In this document: positions 33,184 to 42,200 of the stretch, piece after piece | Numbering within the stretch: the stretch's first letter is position 1 | Layout of the letters: every line of letters begins with the position of its first letter | Source of the DNA: Betaproteobacteria bacterium | GTDB lineage: Bacteria; Pseudomonadota; Gammaproteobacteria; Burkholderiales; Usitatibacteraceae | Length of the DNA: 64,000 bases | Assembly (NCBI GenBank): GCA_016720855.1 | Contig: JADKJU010000001.1 | Span: forward strand, 241,501-305,500 | Direction of reading: 5' to 3' | Program-made: the position numbers and the translations under genes | The notes under the pieces: model-generated | What the model was told of the DNA's origin: nothing | The model's database searches: none | Seen by the model: the letters and a program-made list of their open reading frames with translations, nothing else

Positions 33184-33513
33184 CTAGTTCTCCTCGGCAG
33201 CGAGCACGGCGGCGGTCACGGCCATTGCCACGGCAAGGCCCATGGCGACCAGCGCGGACGGCGTGTTCGGCTGCAGTCGCGCGAGGTCGAGAAATCCTTG
33301 CACGACCGAGGTCCCGGCCGGCGCGAGCGCCCAGGCAAGGACGCTGCCGATCGCGGCCGAGCCGAGCACGAGGGCCGGCCGAAACCAGGCACGGGAAAGC
33401 CGGCGGGGCGGAAGCGCGCGCTCGATGCGAAGCGAGAAGCCGTCATCGGGAACGGCACGGCGCCCATCTTCGCGCAGCCGCCGGTCGATGGCATCGTGCC
33501 GGGTTTCGTTCAT
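33184..33513 (-). CDS. Small membrane protein, probable anti-sigma partner
   Basis: 109 residues. A charged N-terminal half (RHDAIDRRLREDGRRAVPDD, GFSLRIERALPPRR) is followed by two hydrophobic helices near residues 45-67 and 85-106. The ATG overlaps the stop of the ECF sigma gene (ATGA), so it is translationally coupled to it. Small two-helix proteins in this position usually act as membrane anti-sigma factors, but no ZAS/HXXXCXXC motif is visible, so the role is inferred from position only. Confidence 0.65.
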   Translation of the reverse strand: MNETRHDAIDRRLREDGRRAVPDDGFSLRIERALPPRRLSRAWFRPALVLGSAAIGSVLAWALAPAGTSVVQGFLDLARLQPNTPSALVAMGLAVAMAVTAAVLAAEEN

Positions 33514-34058
33514 CGAAAGTCCTCGCCGAGTTTCGCGCGCAGCTTCGCCTTGCCGCGCAGGATGTGGGTCTTCACGGTGCCGAGCGGGATGCCCAGCGCC
33601 ACGGCGGCTTCCTCGTGGCTCAAGTCCGCGTAGTAGCAGGCGGTGATCGCGGCACGCTCACCATCGGACAGGCTCCCCAGGGCGTGCTCGAGGTCGATGC
33701 GCTCGACAGCCGGCACGGTGTGCGCGGATTCCTCGGCAACGGGCGCGTTGTCCTGGTCATCGAGCAGGACCTCGCGACGCCTGCGCGCCTCCGAGAGCCA
33801 GGCATTGAAGGCGATGCGGTAGATCCAGGTCGAGAAGCGGGCATCGAAGCGGAACGAGCGCAGGTTTCACCACGCAAGGAGGAAGGTCTCCTGCGCGAGG
33901 TCGTCGGCAAGCCCGTGGTCGCCCCTGGCCAGGCGCCGCAGCACCGAGCGAACCATCGATTGGTGGCGGCGCACCAGACGCGTGAATGCCTGGCGGTCGT
34001 CGCGGGCGACGATGGCCAGGACGAGTTCCGAATCGGCCGGTTCCGGCCGGTCGTTCAT
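33510..34058 (-). pseudogene. ECF-type RNA polymerase sigma factor with an in-frame TGA
   Basis: Reading from the ATG at 34058, region 2 is intact to ETFLLAW, then a TGA stands at 33869-33867. The same frame continues with NLRSFRFDARFSTWIYRIAF (end of region 2), a linker, and a full region 4 (DGERAAITACYYADLSHEEA, LGIPLGTVKTHILRGKAKLR) to the TGA at 33510. Homologues of this family have W-R-N at this point, so a single CGA-to-TGA change explains the stop. The flanking genes overlap it at both ends (ATGA), as in a working operon. Either this is a sequence error or the sigma factor is newly inactivated; a fragment starting at an internal GTG near 33716 would hold region 4 only. Confidence 0.8.
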
Positions 34059-34429
34059 CGGGGCTGGCGCGAAGGCCCGGGGCGCTCGAACGGGCGCGAG
34101 TCGATCTTCCAGGCCACGAGGAGCGCAATGCCCATGAGCCCGGGGATGAGCCCGATGGACCACGGGAAGCCCCGCTCCCAGAAGAAGACGGAAAGCGCGA
34201 TCCCGAGCGCGAGGAGCACCAGGCCCCCCTTCGGGCTCGGGCGAATTTCGGGCGGGTGGAGCAGTTCCGGCGGGACCGGCAGCCCCTTTTCCGCAAGCTT
34301 CAGGATCGTCTCCTGCTGCATGCGGTTTCGGTGGTGCTTGTACACGAGGATGATCGCGATGACGACGAGCGGCAGGCCGAAGCTGGCCAGCATCGCCGTC
34401 ATGGCGACCACGGCTTCCGAGGTTTCCAT
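34055..34429 (-). CDS. DUF6249-like membrane protein in the sigma-factor operon
   Basis: 124 residues from the ATG at 34429, with AGGAG seven bases upstream. One hydrophobic helix near the N-terminus (LASFGLPLVVIAIILVYKHH) is followed by a cytosolic stretch with MQQETILKLAEKGLPVP, as in the DUF6249 family, and two further hydrophobic segments near residues 67-80 and 86-103. The stop overlaps the sigma gene start, so the three genes (this one, ECF sigma, putative anti-sigma) form one leftward operon. Function unknown. Confidence 0.7.
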   Translation of the reverse strand: METSEAVVAMTAMLASFGLPLVVIAIILVYKHHRNRMQQETILKLAEKGLPVPPELLHPPEIRPSPKGGLVLLALGIALSVFFWERGFPWSIGLIPGLMGIALLVAWKIDSRPFERPGPSRQPR

Positions 34430-34570
34430 GGCTGACTCCTGGGGCTGAAGCGTCCCACATTGTCGGGTTTGGCCCGCGCGCCGGGCAAATCGCCGTTCGG
34501 GGGGAGGGATATCCATGCTCCTGTGACGCACCCGGAGCCGCCCGTGGATTCAGGCCGATCCCCGGCAGTG

Positions 34571-35887
34571 TCAGCCGGCCAGCTCCTCGGCCACGCTCTC
34601 GGTGGCGGTGGGCTCCTGCGGCGGTGTGAGGGTCTTCATCCGGGCGAGAGGCGAGGTCCACGCAACGAGCGGGATCATCGCCAACGCCCCGGCGCCAGCC
34701 AGCAGGATGGTTACCCTGAGGCCCCAGTGCTCCGCGATCCAGCCGCCGGCAAGCCCTCCCAAGGGAGCCGTGGCCACGGTGAGGCAGATCATCGTCGCCG
34801 TGACGCGCCCCAGCAGCCGGTCCGGCGTCACCGTCTGGCGCAGCGTGAGGTAATTGATGAAGAAGGTCATCGCGGAGAAGTCGAGCAGGAAAAGCCCCAA
34901 CCCGAAGATCACGGAGGCGACGACATGTCCTCCCGACGCGGCGCCCAGCACAAGCCAGGCGACACCGGTGCCGCCCAGGGCCACGAGCATCGTCGGGCCG
35001 AACCCGTAGCGGGCGTTGAGCGGGCCGACGGCGCCCGCGGCCGCGAAGGAACCCACGCCGGCGAGCATGAACAGCACGCCCACGTGCCCGGCCGAAAAGC
35101 CCAGTTCGCGGGCCGCGAAGAGGATCACGACGGCGACGAAGGCATGACGGAACATCTGCCACGCGGCGAGCGCCCAGGCCAACGCGCGCAGCAGGCGGTT
35201 GCGCCACACCGCCATCAACCCTTCGCCGATTTCGCGCCAGATGCTTTCGCCCGACACCTTCGGCGCATCGGTGGCCGCGGGCGGGATGCCGCGCAGCATC
35301 CAGGCGGAGACGATGAACGACAGCGCGTCCAGCAGGATGGCGATGGGGGCGGTGAGCCACTGGATCATGGCCCCCGCCATGCCCGGGCCCACGAGCTGCG
35401 CGGCGGAATCGGAGAGCCCTATCTTTGCGTTGGCTTCGACGAGGTTCTCGCGCCCCACACGCTCGGTCATGAAGACCTGGTAGGCGGGCCAGCCGATCAC
35501 CGAGCCCACGCCCACGAGGAACCCCGCCGCGTAGAGCACCGGCATGGACAGCACGCCCAGCCAGGCGCACACGGGCACCGCGGCGAGGGCGAGGCCGCGG
35601 CCGAGGTCCGCCCAGATGATCACCGGCAGTTTCCTGGTTCGATCGACCAGCACCCCGGCGAAGAGCCCGAAGAAGGGATAGGGAAGCGCTTCGAGGGCCG
35701 TGAGCACGCCGACCTCGAACGGCGTGGCGTTGAGCACCAGCGCCGCCGTGAGGGGGAGGGCGAGGAACGTCACCTGGCCGCCGAAGTGCGTGATCGTGAG
35801 CGAACCCCAGAGCTTCACGAAGTCGGGGTTGCGCCACAGGCCGGTGAGCCAGCGCCGCGGGTGAAATCTGGAGAGCAACGTATTCAT
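34571..35887 (-). CDS. MFS transporter, EntS/macrolide-efflux-like
   Basis: 438 residues with about twelve hydrophobic helices. The N-terminus LWGSLTITHFGGQVTFLALP and the loop GVLVDRTRKLPVIIWADLGR fit the MFS subfamily of enterobactin exporter EntS and MefA-type efflux pumps. Likely a proton-driven exporter of a small molecule; the substrate is unknown. Monocistronic. A 200-base spacer separates its start from the divergently read DUF47 gene; I see no clear regulator site in that spacer. Confidence 0.85.
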   Translation of the reverse strand: MNTLLSRFHPRRWLTGLWRNPDFVKLWGSLTITHFGGQVTFLALPLTAALVLNATPFEVGVLTALEALPYPFFGLFAGVLVDRTRKLPVIIWADLGRGLALAAVPVCAWLGVLSMPVLYAAGFLVGVGSVIGWPAYQVFMTERVGRENLVEANAKIGLSDSAAQLVGPGMAGAMIQWLTAPIAILLDALSFIVSAWMLRGIPPAATDAPKVSGESIWREIGEGLMAVWRNRLLRALAWALAAWQMFRHAFVAVVILFAARELGFSAGHVGVLFMLAGVGSFAAAGAVGPLNARYGFGPTMLVALGGTGVAWLVLGAASGGHVVASVIFGLGLFLLDFSAMTFFINYLTLRQTVTPDRLLGRVTATMICLTVATAPLGGLAGGWIAEHWGLRVTILLAGAGALAMIPLVAWTSPLARMKTLTPPQEPTATESVAEELAG

Positions 35888-36087
35888 CGTTTCTGTCGTC
35901 CGGCCTCTTGGGCCGGCGTCGCGTTCCTTCGCCCGGCCCGCGCGGGGGTCGCGCAGGGCGGTGCGGAAACGGCGCAGGGGGAATGGCGCGCAATTATATC
36001 GAGGGCGCCGGAGTCCGGACAGCCGGGGTTTGTTAAGATCCGTCCTGCAATCCTGCCTGACCCCGCCACGACTCCCGGAGCCCTGAA

Positions 36088-36714
36088 ATGTTCGGCCGCC
36101 TGCTACCCAAGGAGGGACGCTTCTACGACCTCTTCAACGCCCATGCCGAGCAGGTATTGCGCGCCGGCCGCGAGCTGGTCGTGCTCTTGCAGGCCTTCCC
36201 GAACGTGGAGCCTCACGCGCGCCTGATCGACGAGGCCGAGCACTCCGCCGACCGCATCACGGCCGAGGCGATGCGGCTGCTGCACAAGACCTTCATCACC
36301 CCCATCGACCGCGACCAGATTCACGGCCTGGTGAACGCGATGGACGACATCTGCGACCTGATCCAGGACGTGACCGAGTCGATCACCCTCTACGACATCC
36401 GCGCGATCACGCCGGAGACCACGCGGCTCGCCGACATCGGCCTCAAGTGCTGCGAGCGGGTGAAGGACGTCATCGCGCTTCTCGGGCAGGACGGGCAAGG
36501 CGAGGCGGTTCTCAAGACGTGCGACGAGATCGACCGCCTCGAGAGCGATGCGGACCGGGTGCTGCGGTCCGCGATCTCGCGGCTGTTCCGCGAGGAGCAG
36601 GACGTGCGCGAGATCATCAAGATGAAGGTGATCTACGAGCAGCTGGAGGCCATCACGGACCGCTGCGAGGACGTGGCGAACCTGGCAGAGGGCATCGTCC
36701 TGGAAAACTCGTGA
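36088..36714 (+). CDS. DUF47/PhoU-like phosphate transport accessory protein
   Basis: 208 residues, almost entirely helical and charged, with the DUF47 (TIGR00153) pattern: FYDLFNAHAEQVLRAGREL at the start and TPIDRDQIHGLVNAMDDICD in the middle. The family is related to PhoU, and its gene almost always precedes a Pit phosphate transporter, as here (19 bases). It probably regulates or gates that transporter by a metal-binding helical bundle. The ATG at 36088 has GGAG upstream. Confidence 0.92.
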   Translation: MFGRLLPKEGRFYDLFNAHAEQVLRAGRELVVLLQAFPNVEPHARLIDEAEHSADRITAEAMRLLHKTFITPIDRDQIHGLVNAMDDICDLIQDVTESITLYDIRAITPETTRLADIGLKCCERVKDVIALLGQDGQGEAVLKTCDEIDRLESDADRVLRSAISRLFREEQDVREIIKMKVIYEQLEAITDRCEDVANLAEGIVLENS

Positions 36715-36733
36715 CGCCGCGGCGCCACTCACC

Positions 36734-37741
36734 ATGAGCGGTCTCGAAATCGGCTTCGGCACCCTGGCGCTGCTGGTGGCGCTGGCGCTCGCCTTCGACT
36801 TCATGAACGGGCTGCACGACGCGGCCAATTCCATCGCGACCGTGGTGTCGACGGGCGTTCTCAAGCCCCAGCACGCAGTCGCGTTCGCGGCTGCATTCAA
36901 CTTCATCGCGATCGCGGTCTTCCAGCTGAAGGTCGCGTCCACGGTGGGCAAGGGCATCGTCGATCCCGTCGTCGTCGACCAGTACGTGATCTTCGGCGCC
37001 CTCGTCGGGGCGATCGCCTGGAACGGCATCACCTGGTGGTGGGGGCTGCCGTCGAGTTCCTCGCACGCGCTCATCGGCGGCCTCATGGGGGCCGTGGTCG
37101 CCAAGGCTGGCGTGGGGCCGCTCATCGGCAGCGGGATCGGCAAGACGGTTCTCTTCATCTTCGTCTCACCTGCGCTCGGGTTCCTGCTCGGGTCGCTGCT
37201 CATGCTCGCGGTGTCCTGGGGTTCCCGCTACACGACGCCGGCGCGGATGGACCGATGGTTCCGGCGGGCGCAACTCGTGTCTGCTTCCCTCTACAGCCTG
37301 GGGCACGGGGGCAACGACGCGCAGAAGACGATCGGCATCATCTGGCTGCTTCTGATCTCCGCCGGGGTCACCGGGGCGAACGAGTCGGTGCCGGCATGGG
37401 TCATCGTGTCGTGTTACGTGTCCATCGCCATGGGGACACTCTTCGGGGGGTGGCGGATCGTGAAGACGATGGGCCAGCGCATCACCAAGCTCAAGCCCGT
37501 CGGCGGCTTCTGCGCGGAGACGGGCGGCGCCATCACGCTTTTCGTCGCGACCGGATTGGGCATCCCCGTTTCCACGACGCACACGATCACCGGTGCCATC
37601 GTCGGCGTGGGAGCCACGCGAAAGATGTCGGCGGTGCGCTGGGGCGTGGCCGGCGGGATCGTCTGGGCGTGGGTCTTCACCATTCCGGCGACGGCGTTCA
37701 TCTCCGCCGTTGCGTGGTGGGCCGGCCAGTACATCCTGTAG
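36734..37741 (+). CDS. pit: Low-affinity inorganic phosphate transporter, Pit family
   Basis: 335 residues with about ten transmembrane helices. The two inverted PHO-4 signatures are visible: FDFMNGLHDAANSIATVVST near the N-terminus and SLGHGGNDAQKTIGIIW, with GIPVSTTHTITGAIVGVG in the C-terminal half. It takes up metal-phosphate by proton symport. It follows the DUF47 gene as a two-gene unit and converges with the CbiM-like gene, leaving only four bases between the stops. Confidence 0.95.
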   Translation: MSGLEIGFGTLALLVALALAFDFMNGLHDAANSIATVVSTGVLKPQHAVAFAAAFNFIAIAVFQLKVASTVGKGIVDPVVVDQYVIFGALVGAIAWNGITWWWGLPSSSSHALIGGLMGAVVAKAGVGPLIGSGIGKTVLFIFVSPALGFLLGSLLMLAVSWGSRYTTPARMDRWFRRAQLVSASLYSLGHGGNDAQKTIGIIWLLLISAGVTGANESVPAWVIVSCYVSIAMGTLFGGWRIVKTMGQRITKLKPVGGFCAETGGAITLFVATGLGIPVSTTHTITGAIVGVGATRKMSAVRWGVAGGIVWAWVFTIPATAFISAVAWWAGQYIL

Positions 37742-37745
37742 CGGT

Positions 37746-38423
37746 TCAGCCGGGGTCGCCTGGCGGCCTCAGGTAGCGCGCGTCGTCGAAGGTCACCATC
37801 CAGCGCGGCTCGTACACCACGAAGATCGCGGTGAGGATTCCGGAGAGGAATGCCTCTGCCCATCCGAGCAGCAGGCCGTAAGGCAAGAACCCGGCGGCGA
37901 GGCTGTCCCACGCGGCCGTTCCGACGGCATAGTGCGCGGCAGCCGCCATGGCGACGGTGGCCACGAAGGTGGCGCCCGGCGCGAAGAACCCCGCGAGGAA
38001 GATGTAGGTGAACACGTTCCGCGGAAGCCATCGATCGGCTGCCAGGCGAAGTGCATCGAGAATCGTGACGGGCAGCCAGGCGGCCAGCAGCCACGTGGCA
38101 CCGGCCCCCGCCCAGTCGCCGCCCCGCCAGAGCAACACGGCGAACACGGCCGGCGCTCCGGCCACGGCCGCCAGATCGCGCCCGAACATCAGGGCCACGA
38201 GGGGCGTGGCGAGGAGGTGAACCGCGGGGCCGCCCCCCAGCCGCGCGCAGAGCGACCAGGCCAGCGCGATGGCAAACGCGGCGCCGATCCAGCCGTGCAG
38301 GCGGAAGCCGTCGGCCAGGAGGTGCCATGGCGCGCGCCTCGCGGCCCGTGCCAGCAGGACCGCGGCGACGATGCCGGTCGTAATGGCCCAGCCGGCGGGC
38401 AGCGGGGTGCCGAGGAAGTCTAT
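37746..38423 (-). CDS. CbiM-like (energy-coupling factor permease family) membrane protein with ATA at the expected start
   Basis: About 225 residues with six or so hydrophobic helices. The body includes RLHGWIGAAFAIALAWSL, GGGPAVHLLATPLVALMFGR and LPRNVFTYIFLAGFFAPG, typical of a proteobacterial branch of CbiM-like permeases without a known ABC partner. No ATG, GTG or TTG precedes the conserved N-terminus. The frame reaches ATA-GAC-TTC-CTC at 38423, eight bases after the acnA stop, exactly where homologues start with M-[DN]-F. The first ordinary start is GTG 38198, which would remove about 75 conserved residues. So the start codon is either altered, mis-sequenced or non-standard. Substrate unknown; a metal or vitamin is only a family guess. 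Confidence 0.7.
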   Translation of the reverse strand: MDFLGTPLPAGWAITTGIVAAVLLARAARRAPWHLLADGFRLHGWIGAAFAIALAWSLCARLGGGPAVHLLATPLVALMFGRDLAAVAGAPAVFAVLLWRGGDWAGAGATWLLAAWLPVTILDALRLAADRWLPRNVFTYIFLAGFFAPGATFVATVAMAAAAHYAVGTAAWDSLAAGFLPYGLLLGWAEAFLSGILTAIFVVYEPRWMVTFDDARYLRPPGDPG

Positions 38424-38430
38424 GGTGCGG

Positions 38431-41127
38431 TCAGGCGGCCACGAGTTCGCGCAGCACGAAGGGCAGGATGCCGCCGTGCAGGTAGTAGTCCACCTCGATG
38501 GGCGTGTCGATCCGCAGCAGCACCGGCACTTCCTTCCTCGTGCCGTCCTTGCGGTGGATGACGAGCGTCACGTCCATCTGCGGCTTGATCCCCTTCTCGA
38601 GGCCCGTGACGTCGATCGTCTCGTCGCCCTTGATGCCCAGCGACTCCGCCGAGTCCGACCCCTTGAACTGGCAGGGCAGGACCCCCATGCCGACGAGGTT
38701 GGAGCGGTGAATGCGCTCGAAGCTGCGCACCACCACGGCCTTCACGCCCAGGAGCTGCGTGCCCTTGGCTGCCCAGTCGCGCGACGACCCGGTGCCGTAC
38801 TCCTCGCCGCCGAAGACGACCGTCGGCGTTCCCTCGGCCACGTACTTCATGGCGGCGTCGTAGATCGGCATCTGCTCGCCGGAGGGCTGAAACAGCGTGA
38901 CGCCGCCTTCGACGCGCGTCCCGTCCGCCTTCGGAGGAAGCATCAGGTTCTTCACGCGCACGTTGGCGAACGTGCCCCGCATCATGACTTCGTGGTTGCC
39001 GCGGCGCGCGCCGTAGCTGTTGAAGTCCGCTTTCATCACGCCGTGGCCGATGAGGTACTTTCCGGCGGGGGAAGTGTCCTTGATCGATCCCGCGGGCGAG
39101 ATGTGGTCCGTGGTGACGGAATCGCCGAAGATGCCCAGCAGGCGCGCCCCTTTCACGTCCTTCGCGGTGCCCGCGCTCATCCCGAACCCCTGGAAGAACG
39201 GCGGTTCGGCGATGTAGGTCGACGTGGGCCAGCTGTAAACCTGGCCCGTGGCCGAGGCGATGCCCTTCCAAAGCGGGTTGGTTTCCGCCAGGTTCGTGTA
39301 CATCCGCCTGAAGACCGCGGGGTCCGTGGCGAATTTCATGAGGGACTGCACCTCATCGGAGGAGGGCCAGATGTCCTTCAGGTACACCGGGCCGTCCTTG
39401 CCCTGGCCGACGGGATCCTTGTCGAGGTCCTTGAGCACCGTGCCGGCGATCGCGAAGGCGACGACCAGCGGGGGGGAGGCGAGGAAATTGGCGCGGATGT
39501 TGGCGTGGATGCGCGCCTCGAAATTTCGGTTGCCCGAAAGGACCGCAGCGCAAACGAGGTCGTTGTCCACGACCGCCTTCTCGATCGGTTCGGCGAGCGG
39601 GCCCGCGTTGCCGATGCAGGTGGTGCACCCGTAGGCGGCGACGCTGAAACCCAGCTTCTCGAGCGAAGGCAGCAGGCCGGCCGCCGTAAGGTATTCGGTC
39701 ACGACTCGCGAGCCGGGCGCGAGCGACGTCTTGATGTGGGGCTTGACGGTGAGGCCTTTCTCGACCGCCTTCCTCGCGAGCAGTCCCGCGGCGATGAGCA
39801 CGCTGGGGTTCGAGGTGTTGGTGCAGGAGGTGATCGCGGCGATGAGGACGTCGCCGGAGCCCAGATCCGTCCCGTCGCCGACCTTCACGCGCCGGGCGAG
39901 GTCATCCGCCTTCTTCGAGAAGCCGTTCTGCGCGACCGGCGCGGAGAAGAGCTGCGTGAACTTCGCCTTGAGGTTGCCCAGGTCGATGCGGTCCTGCGGG
40001 CGCTTGGGGCCGGCGACCGAGGGCCGGATCGAGTCGAGGTCCAGTTGCAGCACCGCCGAATAGTCGATGTCGCCCTTCTTCGGCATGCCGAAGAGGCCCT
40101 GCGCCTTGAAGTACGCCTCGAGGGCCGAGACCTCCTCGGTGGTGCGCCCGGTATTGCGGAAGAACTCGATCGTGCGCGCGTCGACCGGGAAGAAACCCAT
40201 GGTCGCGCCGTATTCGGGCGCCATGTTCGCGATGGTGGCGCGGTCGGTGACGGCGAGCGTCTCGGCGCCCTCGCCGAAGAACTCGACGAACTTGCCCACG
40301 ACCTTGGCCTGGCGCAGCATTTCCGTGACCGAGAGCGCGAAGTCCGTCGCGGTCACGCCTTCGCGCAGCTTCCCGGTGATGTTCACGCCGACCACGTCGG
40401 GAGTGAGGAAATACACGGGTTGGCCGAGCATGCCCGCTTCCGCCTCGATGCCGCCCACGCCCCAGCCCACCACCCCGATGCCGTTGATCATGGTGGTATG
40501 GCTGTCGGTGCCCACGAGCGTGTCGGGGTAATACAGGCCGGCCTTCTGGAACACGCCACGCGCCAGGTACTCGAGGTTCACCTGGTGCACGATGCCGATG
40601 CCGGGGGGCACGACCTTGAAGGTGTCGAAGGCCTGCATGCCCCACTTCATGAACTCGTAGCGCTCGCGGTTGCGGCCGAACTCGAGCTTCATGTTGAGAT
40701 CGAGCGCGTCGGGGCCGCCGTAATGGTCGATCTGCACCGAATGGTCCACGACGAGGTCCACGGGAACCAGGGGCTCGATCATCTTGGGATCCCTGCCCAT
40801 CTTCGCGGCGACCCCGCGCATCGCGGCAAGGTCGGCCAGCAGCGGCACGCCCGTGAAATCCTGCAGCACGATCCGGGCGAGGACGAAGGGAATCTCGTCG
40901 GTGCGCGCGCCGGTCGCGCTCCAGCCTGCCAGCTGCTTCACGTGCTCCTCGCCCACCTTCTTGCCGTCCATGTTGCGCAGCACCGACTCGAGCACGATGC
41001 GGATGGAAACCGGCAGGCGCTTCACGTTGGGGAAAGTCTCGGCGAGCGCAGGCAGGGAATAGAACTGGCCGGTCTTGCCTGCGGCGGGCACGAAGGTCTT
41101 GAGGGTATTGAACGCGTTGTGGGGCAT
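38431..41127 (-). CDS. acnA: Aconitate hydratase, AcnA type
   Basis: Isomerises citrate to isocitrate through cis-aconitate. 898 residues, the usual length of the AcnA/IRP1 family. The [4Fe-4S] cysteines are visible in ITSCTNTSNPSVL and YGCTTCIGNAGPL, and substrate-binding regions in VVDHSVQIDHYGG and VGTDSHTTMINGIGVVG; the swivelling domain ends in YGTGSSRDWAAKGTQLLG. The family can also hydrate 2-methyl-cis-aconitate, so it may serve the second step of the methylcitrate cycle with PrpD, to whose cluster it belongs. No acnD or prpF is present here. It is read leftward, with the CbiM-like gene 7 bases downstream. Confidence 0.96.
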   Translation of the reverse strand: MPHNAFNTLKTFVPAAGKTGQFYSLPALAETFPNVKRLPVSIRIVLESVLRNMDGKKVGEEHVKQLAGWSATGARTDEIPFVLARIVLQDFTGVPLLADLAAMRGVAAKMGRDPKMIEPLVPVDLVVDHSVQIDHYGGPDALDLNMKLEFGRNRERYEFMKWGMQAFDTFKVVPPGIGIVHQVNLEYLARGVFQKAGLYYPDTLVGTDSHTTMINGIGVVGWGVGGIEAEAGMLGQPVYFLTPDVVGVNITGKLREGVTATDFALSVTEMLRQAKVVGKFVEFFGEGAETLAVTDRATIANMAPEYGATMGFFPVDARTIEFFRNTGRTTEEVSALEAYFKAQGLFGMPKKGDIDYSAVLQLDLDSIRPSVAGPKRPQDRIDLGNLKAKFTQLFSAPVAQNGFSKKADDLARRVKVGDGTDLGSGDVLIAAITSCTNTSNPSVLIAAGLLARKAVEKGLTVKPHIKTSLAPGSRVVTEYLTAAGLLPSLEKLGFSVAAYGCTTCIGNAGPLAEPIEKAVVDNDLVCAAVLSGNRNFEARIHANIRANFLASPPLVVAFAIAGTVLKDLDKDPVGQGKDGPVYLKDIWPSSDEVQSLMKFATDPAVFRRMYTNLAETNPLWKGIASATGQVYSWPTSTYIAEPPFFQGFGMSAGTAKDVKGARLLGIFGDSVTTDHISPAGSIKDTSPAGKYLIGHGVMKADFNSYGARRGNHEVMMRGTFANVRVKNLMLPPKADGTRVEGGVTLFQPSGEQMPIYDAAMKYVAEGTPTVVFGGEEYGTGSSRDWAAKGTQLLGVKAVVVRSFERIHRSNLVGMGVLPCQFKGSDSAESLGIKGDETIDVTGLEKGIKPQMDVTLVIHRKDGTRKEVPVLLRIDTPIEVDYYLHGGILPFVLRELVAA

Positions 41128-41169
41128 GGTCGTCTCGGCTCGTTGTCGATGGGTTTGCTGCAGGGCGGG

Positions 41170-41619
41170 TTACTTCTGCCCGGTCGGTCGGATCTGCACG
41201 TCGTATTCGAGGCCCTTGTCGTCGCGGCACACGCCGCCGCCGGTGCGGCCGCTGCCGCCGCGCAGCTCGCAGCGAAGCCCCGCTCCGTCGGCTGAACGCA
41301 GGAGGGCCTTGGCCTCGCCGCCCTGGGGATTGTCCATGCTGACGACACCACCCATGCCAAAGCCGCCGCCGTAACCGCCGCGACGGTAGCCGTAGCCCCC
41401 CGAAACATAGCCGGTGGTGCGGTCGGCAACGACCTCGACCCAGCTGCCGGAATAGGTGACGCCCTCGATGGTGATCGACATGCCGCCCTCCGATCCGCCG
41501 GAATCCTCGGCAAGGCCCTGGTAGAGCTTGCCGCTGTCGCGGGGCATGAGGGTGAGCTGGTAGGTCGTAGCGCAGCCGCCCAGGAGCAGGGCGGCGGCGA
41601 GCAAAAGAGATCGCATCAT
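41170..41619 (-). CDS. Small glycine-rich lipoprotein, unknown function
   Basis: 149 residues. The N-terminus MMRSLLLAAALLLGGCATTY is a lipoprotein signal with lipobox LLGG-C (lipidated Cys16). Position +2 is Ala, not Asp, so it should go to the outer membrane. The mature part has a Gly/Tyr-rich stretch (GGYGYRRGGYGGGFGMGG) and two further Cys (CELRGG, VCRDD) that could form a disulfide. No family recognised. It sits 42 bases upstream of acnA on the same strand, with GGAG before its start. Confidence 0.75.
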   Translation of the reverse strand: MMRSLLLAAALLLGGCATTYQLTLMPRDSGKLYQGLAEDSGGSEGGMSITIEGVTYSGSWVEVVADRTTGYVSGGYGYRRGGYGGGFGMGGVVSMDNPQGGEAKALLRSADGAGLRCELRGGSGRTGGGVCRDDKGLEYDVQIRPTGQK

Positions 41620-41782
41620 CGTTTCTCCGCGGGCGGGGCTCGCGACCCCGCGCCGGTCGGTCCAACCCCCATGTACTCCCTGATGCCGTGTCCGCGAGGC
41701 CCGTCCTGCGCCGGCCTTCGCTCGAATCCGCCATCAGACCATAGCGCGGGCCGGGGTGCCATTGACGGCGGTTAAGTCGGGC

Positions 41783-42187
41783 CTACTTGCAGCTGCCCAG
41801 GCGCTTGCCGACGACGCGCGTGCGCATCGGCTTGCCGCCCGCCTGCAGGCCGCTCGTCACGACGACAAAATCGAATGCATCTCCGCGCAGCGTGCCGGTC
41901 ACGTTGCCGGTCGTCTTCATGCCATCCTGCTGGCACTGGATCTGGTAGCTCACCTTTCCGGGCGAGCGCTTCATGCCGGAGACCTTGCAGTTCGATTCGC
42001 TCTCCACACCCGTCTTCGAGAGCCCCTCGTCGATCTCCTTCTGGGTGATGCAGTCCTCGTCGACCACGGGCTTGCCGGCCATCGCGGGCAGGTCCGTCGT
42101 GGTGGTCGTCCGATAGCGTCCGGGCAGCAGGTCTTGCGCGGTCGCAGCGAGAGGCAGGGCGACGGCCAACAGTATCAGGGCGCGCAT
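41783..42187 (-). CDS. DUF3617-family secreted protein
   Basis: 134 residues with a signal peptide (MRALILLAVALPLAATAQ). The mature part has the DUF3617 pattern: an opening LLPGRYRTTTTTDLPAM, a Cys pair in DEDCITQKEIDEGL and SNCKVSGMK, and YQIQCQQDGMKTTGNVTG in the second half, ending with LGSC. DUF3617 proteins are periplasmic, of unknown function, and common in Proteobacteria. It follows prpD by 13 bases in the leftward cluster. The 163 bases between it and the next lipoprotein gene hold nothing I recognise. Confidence 0.85.
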   Translation of the reverse strand: MRALILLAVALPLAATAQDLLPGRYRTTTTTDLPAMAGKPVVDEDCITQKEIDEGLSKTGVESESNCKVSGMKRSPGKVSYQIQCQQDGMKTTGNVTGTLRGDAFDFVVVTSGLQAGGKPMRTRVVGKRLGSCK

Positions 42188-42200
42188 GGGGAATCCTCGG

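Noticed and set aside
33867..33869. TGA in the sigma factor as selenocysteine or reassigned tryptophan
   Set aside because: No SECIS-like hairpin is evident, TGA is used as a normal stop throughout the window, and homologues have Arg rather than Cys or Trp here.
38269..41295. 1,008-codon + strand frame opposite acnA
   Set aside because: Shadow of the AcnA frame. The His/Arg/Asp-rich translation has no family match that I can recognise.
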